64,000 nt of DNA from Prochlorococcus sp. scB243_495D8 (GTDB taxonomy: Bacteria; Cyanobacteriota; Cyanobacteriia; PCC-6307; Cyanobiaceae). Shown one piece after another: positions 60,191 through 64,000 of the stretch (positions within the stretch are counted from its first letter, which is position 1; each line of letters opens with the position of its first letter). The position numbers and the translations under genes are program-made. Below the pieces are notes generated by a model. The model did not search any database. It was not told the DNA's origin and was given only the letters and a program-made list of their open reading frames with translations. The stretch spans positions 50,161 through 114,160 of the forward strand of contig JFLT01000151.1 in the NCBI GenBank assembly GCA_000634195.1, written 5' to 3'.

Positions 60191-60484
60191 TTAAATTTTT
60201 CTATTATGATTTAAATTTTCTTTAGTTTCTAATTTACATTTTGTTTTTGCATCTTGATGACTTGCAGTTTGCATAAATTCTTCGTAGTAACAATCACAAG
60301 TTCCATTCGCAATTTCTTCACTATATACCATTTCTGCTTTCATCATCTCCTCTTTGACACTCTGAAGACAAAATAATTTTATGATTGAATTTTGTTTCGT
60401 TTGAGCTAAATAATAACTATTAAAAGAGTTGAATAGTATTATCAGATTTACAAAAATAAAGAAATTATATTTGCTAGTTTTCAT
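60191..60484 (-). CDS. Hypothetical small exported Cys-containing protein
   Basis: A 97-residue protein with a signal-type N-terminus (FFIFVNLIILFNSFNSYYLAQ; possible cleavage near residue 27). The mature part of about 70 residues has four Cys (LFCLQ, GTCDCY, KCKLE). CDCYYEEFM resembles the CxCY-type segment of small cyanobacterial secreted proteins. No family is recognised. It lies 6 bases after the DEAD-box helicase gene and 11 bases before the ABC exporter, all on one strand. Confidence 0.6.
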   Translation of the reverse strand: MKTSKYNFFIFVNLIILFNSFNSYYLAQTKQNSIIKLFCLQSVKEEMMKAEMVYSEEIANGTCDCYYEEFMQTASHQDAKTKCKLETKENLNHNRKI

Positions 60485-60490
60485 TCTCTA

Positions 60491-62275
60491 TCAATAGTTT
60501 CTAACTTTAATTTTTTTTAATTTATTTTTTGTTTCTCTATGCAGATCTCTGGGTAAATCTACCAAACTGTAATCATTAAAAATCTGTATCTTACCTATGG
60601 ATCTACCATTTATATTAGTTGAATTACAGATTGAGGATATAATATTTGCGACTCTAACTCCATCAAATTTACCAAAGTTAAATTTGTAGGTTTCAAAAGA
60701 ATCATTTTGATAATTATTTCTTCTATTTGAATTTCTCATACGATTATTACTATTTCTATTTGATCTATTTCGATCAGTATTATTTTGTTTATTAATCCAA
60801 GAATCATCGTCATTAATAAAAAATGATTTATTACCTATTACTAAATTAATTGCCGCCATTGCAATATTTGAGTCATCCATAGTGTATTTTTCTTTTAAAT
60901 TATCTAGTACATCAATAATCAAAGCTTTATTTTCTTCATTTTCATCTTTAACTAAAGAACTCTCATTAACATTATCTATAAGTTTTTCCATCCTTTTTTC
61001 ATTTATTATTTTATTACTTGGTATATTAATTTCTTCAATCTTGGTTCTTGTTGAGTTTTCTAAGTTTCTTAGAAAATGTTTTTCTCTTTGATTAACAAAT
61101 AAAATTGCTTCTCCTGATCTGCCTGCTCTTCCAGTTCTTCCAATTCTATGAGTATATGTTTCCTTGTCAAAAGGAAAATCGTAATTAACAACAAGTTTTA
61201 TCCTTTCAACATCTAATCCTCTAGCTGCGACATCAGTTGCAACAAGGATATTAATAAATCCTTTTTTCAATCTATCTACAGTATTTTCTCTTTGATTTTG
61301 AGGTATATCTCCATTAAGTACTGCCACAGTATGACCTGAATTCTCTAAAGCTTCAGCTATTGAAGTAGTGAGTAGTTTTGTCCTAACAAAAATAATTACT
61401 CCCTCGTTATTAAGTTCTAGTATTCTTTTTAAAGCATCTAACTTATGATGCCTTTGTACATATAGAAATTTTTGCGAAATTAATTGAGTTTCTTTTTTGA
61501 CACTTTTGATTAATATTTCTGCGGGATCATTTAGATATTTTTTTGCTATATTTCTTATCTCACTAGGCATTGTTGCTGAAAACAATACCATCTGCTTATT
61601 TTCCGGAAGTTGATCTATTATCCATTCAATATCTTCAAGAAAACCCATATTTAACATTTCATCTGCCTCATCTAAAACAAGACAACTTATATCTTTAATC
61701 CTAAAAGTCCCCTGCCTTATATGATCCATTATTCGGCCTGGTGTCCCAACTACTACATCAACTTTTCTTTTTAGTGCAGAAATTTGATTTCGATAGTCGG
61801 TACCTCCATATATTGCAACCGTCTTAAAATTACTAGATTCAGAACTATAACTTTTAAATGATTCTGCCACTTGAGTTGCTAATTCTCTTGTAGGCGTCAT
61901 AACTAAAACCTTGGCATTTAATTCTTTATTATCAGTAAGTTTTTCTATTAATGGCAAGGCGAAAGCTGCAGTCTTTCCTGTTCCTGTCTGTGCTTGGCCT
62001 AGTAAATCCCTGCCTAACATTAGTTCGGGAATTGCAGCTTTTTGGATGGGAGTTGGATTTTTATATCCTTTATTTTTTAACGAGTTTAAGATCGATTGAT
62101 TAAACCCAAAATCGAGAAATCCATTCTCATTATCATCTCCTTTCGATACTTCCAATAGTTGAGATTCAATTTCTTTTTTATTATCTAAGTTCTTTAACTC
62201 TAGTAGGGAAGAGTCTTCATTCTGAGACTTTTCCTGCTCACTACCAAAAGAGTTACTATCTTTTTTTAAAACCAT
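60491..62275 (-). CDS. deaD: DEAD-box RNA helicase (DeaD/CsdA type)
   Basis: A 594-residue ATP-dependent RNA helicase. Motifs in order: Q motif NPTPIQKAAIPEL, I AQTGTGKT, Ia PTRELATQ, Ib TPGRIMDH, II LDEADEMLNMGF, III SATMPSEI, V DVAARGLDV and VI HRIGRTGRAG. After residue 400 comes an acidic linker, then an Asn/Arg-rich segment (about 505-535). A DbpA/CsdA-like RNA-binding fold follows, with FGKFDGVRVANIISSI. The N-terminal 50 residues are acidic and low complexity. Cyanobacterial members respond to cold and redox. A stem-loop ends four bases before its ATG. Confidence 0.94.
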   Translation of the reverse strand: MVLKKDSNSFGSEQEKSQNEDSSLLELKNLDNKKEIESQLLEVSKGDDNENGFLDFGFNQSILNSLKNKGYKNPTPIQKAAIPELMLGRDLLGQAQTGTGKTAAFALPLIEKLTDNKELNAKVLVMTPTRELATQVAESFKSYSSESSNFKTVAIYGGTDYRNQISALKRKVDVVVGTPGRIMDHIRQGTFRIKDISCLVLDEADEMLNMGFLEDIEWIIDQLPENKQMVLFSATMPSEIRNIAKKYLNDPAEILIKSVKKETQLISQKFLYVQRHHKLDALKRILELNNEGVIIFVRTKLLTTSIAEALENSGHTVAVLNGDIPQNQRENTVDRLKKGFINILVATDVAARGLDVERIKLVVNYDFPFDKETYTHRIGRTGRAGRSGEAILFVNQREKHFLRNLENSTRTKIEEINIPSNKIINEKRMEKLIDNVNESSLVKDENEENKALIIDVLDNLKEKYTMDDSNIAMAAINLVIGNKSFFINDDDSWINKQNNTDRNRSNRNSNNRMRNSNRRNNYQNDSFETYKFNFGKFDGVRVANIISSICNSTNINGRSIGKIQIFNDYSLVDLPRDLHRETKNKLKKIKVRNY

Positions 62276-62279
62276 TTGA

Positions 62280-62308
62280 AATGCCTAATAATCTTCTGAT
62301 TAGGCATT
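62280..62308 (-). promoter_or_regulatory. Stem-loop directly before the helicase start codon
   Basis: AATGCCTAAT and ATTAGGCATT form a perfect 10-base-pair stem with a 9-base loop. On the minus strand it ends four bases before the deaD ATG, so any Shine-Dalgarno contact would lie inside the stem. This suggests control of translation by RNA folding, but no data here prove it. Confidence 0.5.
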
Positions 62309-62357
62309 CAACAAATATCTAAATTGACTTAAATTGTTGATTAGCCTTACAGAGCCG

Positions 62358-62398
62358 AATTAGTAATCTAACATCTCGGGGTTAAGATATTACTAATT
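62358..62398 (-). repeat. Inverted repeat between recD and deaD
   Basis: AATTAGTAAT (62358-62367) and ATTACTAATT (62389-62398) form a 10-base-pair stem around a 21-base interior that can itself pair partly. It begins 16 bases after the recD stop. No T run follows, so it is not a standard terminator. It may be part of a structured deaD leader of about 140 bases. Confidence 0.45.
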
Positions 62399-62413
62399 TC
62401 TCAAAAATAAAAT

Positions 62414-64000
62414 TTAATTTAAATAATATATATTTAAAGATTTTTTCGCTCTTGTAACAGCAGTATAAAATAACCTTCTTTCAAAATTGTCTCTGCAAAA
62501 GATATTTTGTTTATCTTTTTTTTCTTTTACAGCATATTGATTTCTTCTATAATTTTGGGACCACAAAATGTTTACTTTTTCAGATTCACTTCCTTGAGAT
62601 TTATGAATAGTAATGGCTATTGCTGGTACAACATTTTCTAAATTAGATGGATCAATTAATGTGACAATTTCTTCGTTGTTATCATTAAATTTTCTAAAAA
62701 GATATTTTCTTTTATTTTTTAAACCTATAAGTACTCCGATATCCCCATTTGACAATCCAAGTTCATTATTATTTTTTGTACACATGATCGGAACACCCTC
62801 ATTAAGAGTTTTAAGGTCATAGGGTTTTTTTTGGCCAAAAACAATTTCATTCAAATATTCAACACTCCATATTCCCGAATTTTTTTCGCATAAAATCAAG
62901 TGACTTTGTAAATCCAGAAATATCTTATCTACTAAATCTTTTTCATTAAGCAATAAATTATCAATACTCTTATCAAATATATATTTTTTTTTACTTAAAT
63001 TTGATGTTGAAAGATTTAACTTATTTAGATGACTTTTAATCGAAAATAATAGATCTTTTGGAATATCTTTTTCTCTACTCTTTGAAATAGTAATTTCTTT
63101 TGAATTATTATCTTTTTCTAATTCTTTTATCTTTTGATTAATTAAAGAAAAATCATCATTAAATATTAAACTACTAATTAATGCTATATCTCCAATATTT
63201 CTATAAGTTTTTTCTAAATTTATTACACAAGATTTAATTGAACTATTATCGGAATATTCAAACAAATAATTCCATATAGAACAGTTATTTACTGGAGACA
63301 ATTGATTTTTATCTCCAACTAAAATAATTTTACAATCCTTTGCTAGCAAATTTAAAACTGATTCAATCAAATCGATATTAACCATTGACATTTCATCAAT
63401 TATGAAAATATCAAGTTCTTTTAGTTTAAATTTCAACTTAAGAGATTTATTTTGAGAATTTAAAATCCATCTATGTAAAGTTTGAAATTCTATTTGGTTT
63501 AGAAATTTGCTAAAGGAAATATTTTTTTTATCATTAAGAGCTTCTTTTAAACGAGCTGTAGCTTTACCGGTTGGAGCGGATAAACCAATATTTAAAAAGT
63601 TATCAATATGAAGGAGTTCTAGTATTAACTTTATTATTAAAGTAGTTTTACCAGTACCTGGTCCTCCTTGAAGAAAAACTAAGTTTGAATAATTAAAAAT
63701 ATTTTTAATTTGATCAATTTTATTATCATCTTTATAAATTATTGCGTTCATTAAATTATCGGTATCTATTTTTTTTTGAAATGAATTAATAACTCTTTCT
63801 ATCTTTTTTGACCATTTTGATAAGGATAATTTTCTATTTACTAATACGAATGGAGAATGAATGGAACCAATCAAACCTATATTTTTTAGAACATCTATAT
63901 GTTTATTGGGCCAGCCATCTTCTAATAATTCAAAGATTATTAAACTATTATCAATATCAATAATAGTTTCACCATTTTTTTCAAACTCTAATAAGATTCT
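62414..64000 (-). CDS. recD: Exonuclease V alpha subunit RecD (5' part outside window)
   Basis: The frame stays open to the right edge: upstream of the TTG at 63874 the codons continue as protein-like sequence (GWPNKHIDVLKNIGLIGS), so the true start is beyond the window. The visible part is about 528 residues. SF1 helicase motifs: I LQGGPGTGKTTLI, II IFIIDEMSMV, III ILVGDKNQLSP, V AITIHKSQGSE and VI YTAVTRAKKSLN. RecD is the 5'-3' helicase of RecBCD, which processes double-strand ends. RecB and RecC are not visible here. deaD follows after 138 bases. Confidence 0.92.
   Translation of the reverse strand, partial: RILLEFEKNGETIIDIDNSLIIFELLEDGWPNKHIDVLKNIGLIGSIHSPFVLVNRKLSLSKWSKKIERVINSFQKKIDTDNLMNAIIYKDDNKIDQIKNIFNYSNLVFLQGGPGTGKTTLIIKLILELLHIDNFLNIGLSAPTGKATARLKEALNDKKNISFSKFLNQIEFQTLHRWILNSQNKSLKLKFKLKELDIFIIDEMSMVNIDLIESVLNLLAKDCKIILVGDKNQLSPVNNCSIWNYLFEYSDNSSIKSCVINLEKTYRNIGDIALISSLIFNDDFSLINQKIKELEKDNNSKEITISKSREKDIPKDLLFSIKSHLNKLNLSTSNLSKKKYIFDKSIDNLLLNEKDLVDKIFLDLQSHLILCEKNSGIWSVEYLNEIVFGQKKPYDLKTLNEGVPIMCTKNNNELGLSNGDIGVLIGLKNKRKYLFRKFNDNNEEIVTLIDPSNLENVVPAIAITIHKSQGSESEKVNILWSQNYRRNQYAVKEKKDKQNIFCRDNFERRLFYTAVTRAKKSLNIYYLN

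Noticed and set aside
62414..63874. Treating recD as a complete 486-residue gene starting at TTG 63874
   Set aside because: Codons upstream remain open and protein-like to the window edge, and RecD is normally longer, so the gene is cut by the window.

Overview
The window is a stretch of core chromosome from a high-light-adapted Prochlorococcus, or something very close to it. The grounds are very low G+C, densely packed short-spaced genes, and a marine picocyanobacterial gene set: chlI, petG, cytM, petH, a lycopene cyclase, crtE, sasA, opcA-zwf, CyanoP and the guaB-Yfr1-trxA arrangement. The ferredoxin-NADP reductase also lacks a phycobilisome linker domain. I see no insertion sequence, prophage, CRISPR array, integrase or clear genomic island. 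No gene-free stretch exceeds about 250 bases.

Layout. 1-6.4 kb: a partial transglutaminase-like gene, several poorly known small proteins (cupin-like, pentapeptide, two membrane-anchored), a PfkB sugar kinase, an MFS transporter and a secreted alpha/beta hydrolase. 6.4-14.5 kb: a long minus-strand run with dppB/dppA-type ABC genes, hom, sufE, 5-formyl-THF cyclo-ligase, ruvC, chlI, an RNA methyltransferase and cytM. The tiny petG lies divergently at its head. 14.7-17.6 kb: rsmD, hisH, trxA, the small RNA Yfr1 and a CBS-less guaB, all minus strand. 17.8-25.6 kb: gyrA, lycopene cyclase, a GH57 glucan enzyme and leuA. 25.6-35.6 kb: an intramembrane HD phosphohydrolase, folD, crtE, a PAP2-like protein, the zwf-opcA-cobB operon and petH. 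35.6-41.3 kb: tRNA-Glu, sasA, two unknown proteins, prs, malQ and a RodZ-like protein. 41.4-50.6 kb: a UbiB kinase, a PLP decarboxylase, cdsA, a hydrolase, an Fe-type alcohol dehydrogenase, clpC and rimI. 50.7-56.2 kb: a plus-strand run lysA-cdaA-uppS-bioB-trhO-unknown. 56.2-64 kb: lipA, recR, a CyanoP lipoprotein, an ABC exporter, a small secreted Cys protein, a DEAD-box helicase and the start-truncated recD.

How they fit together. The gene content is mostly housekeeping: photosynthetic electron transfer and pigments, amino acid, nucleotide and cofactor synthesis, repair and proteolysis. A recurring theme is night/dark metabolism and clock output: SasA, OpcA/Zwf, glucan enzymes (GH57, MalQ), a cyclic di-AMP synthase and a candidate PgpH-like cyclic di-AMP hydrolase. 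The items most worth a second look are the Yfr1 small RNA, the structured leader immediately before the helicase start codon, the membrane-anchored FNR, the shortened PgpH-like protein, and a handful of unknown conserved small proteins.

Start codons: many genes here start with GTG or TTG. I give the start best supported by family length, signal peptide or Shine-Dalgarno sequence and say so where it matters. No database search was possible, so all family assignments rest on motifs I could read.
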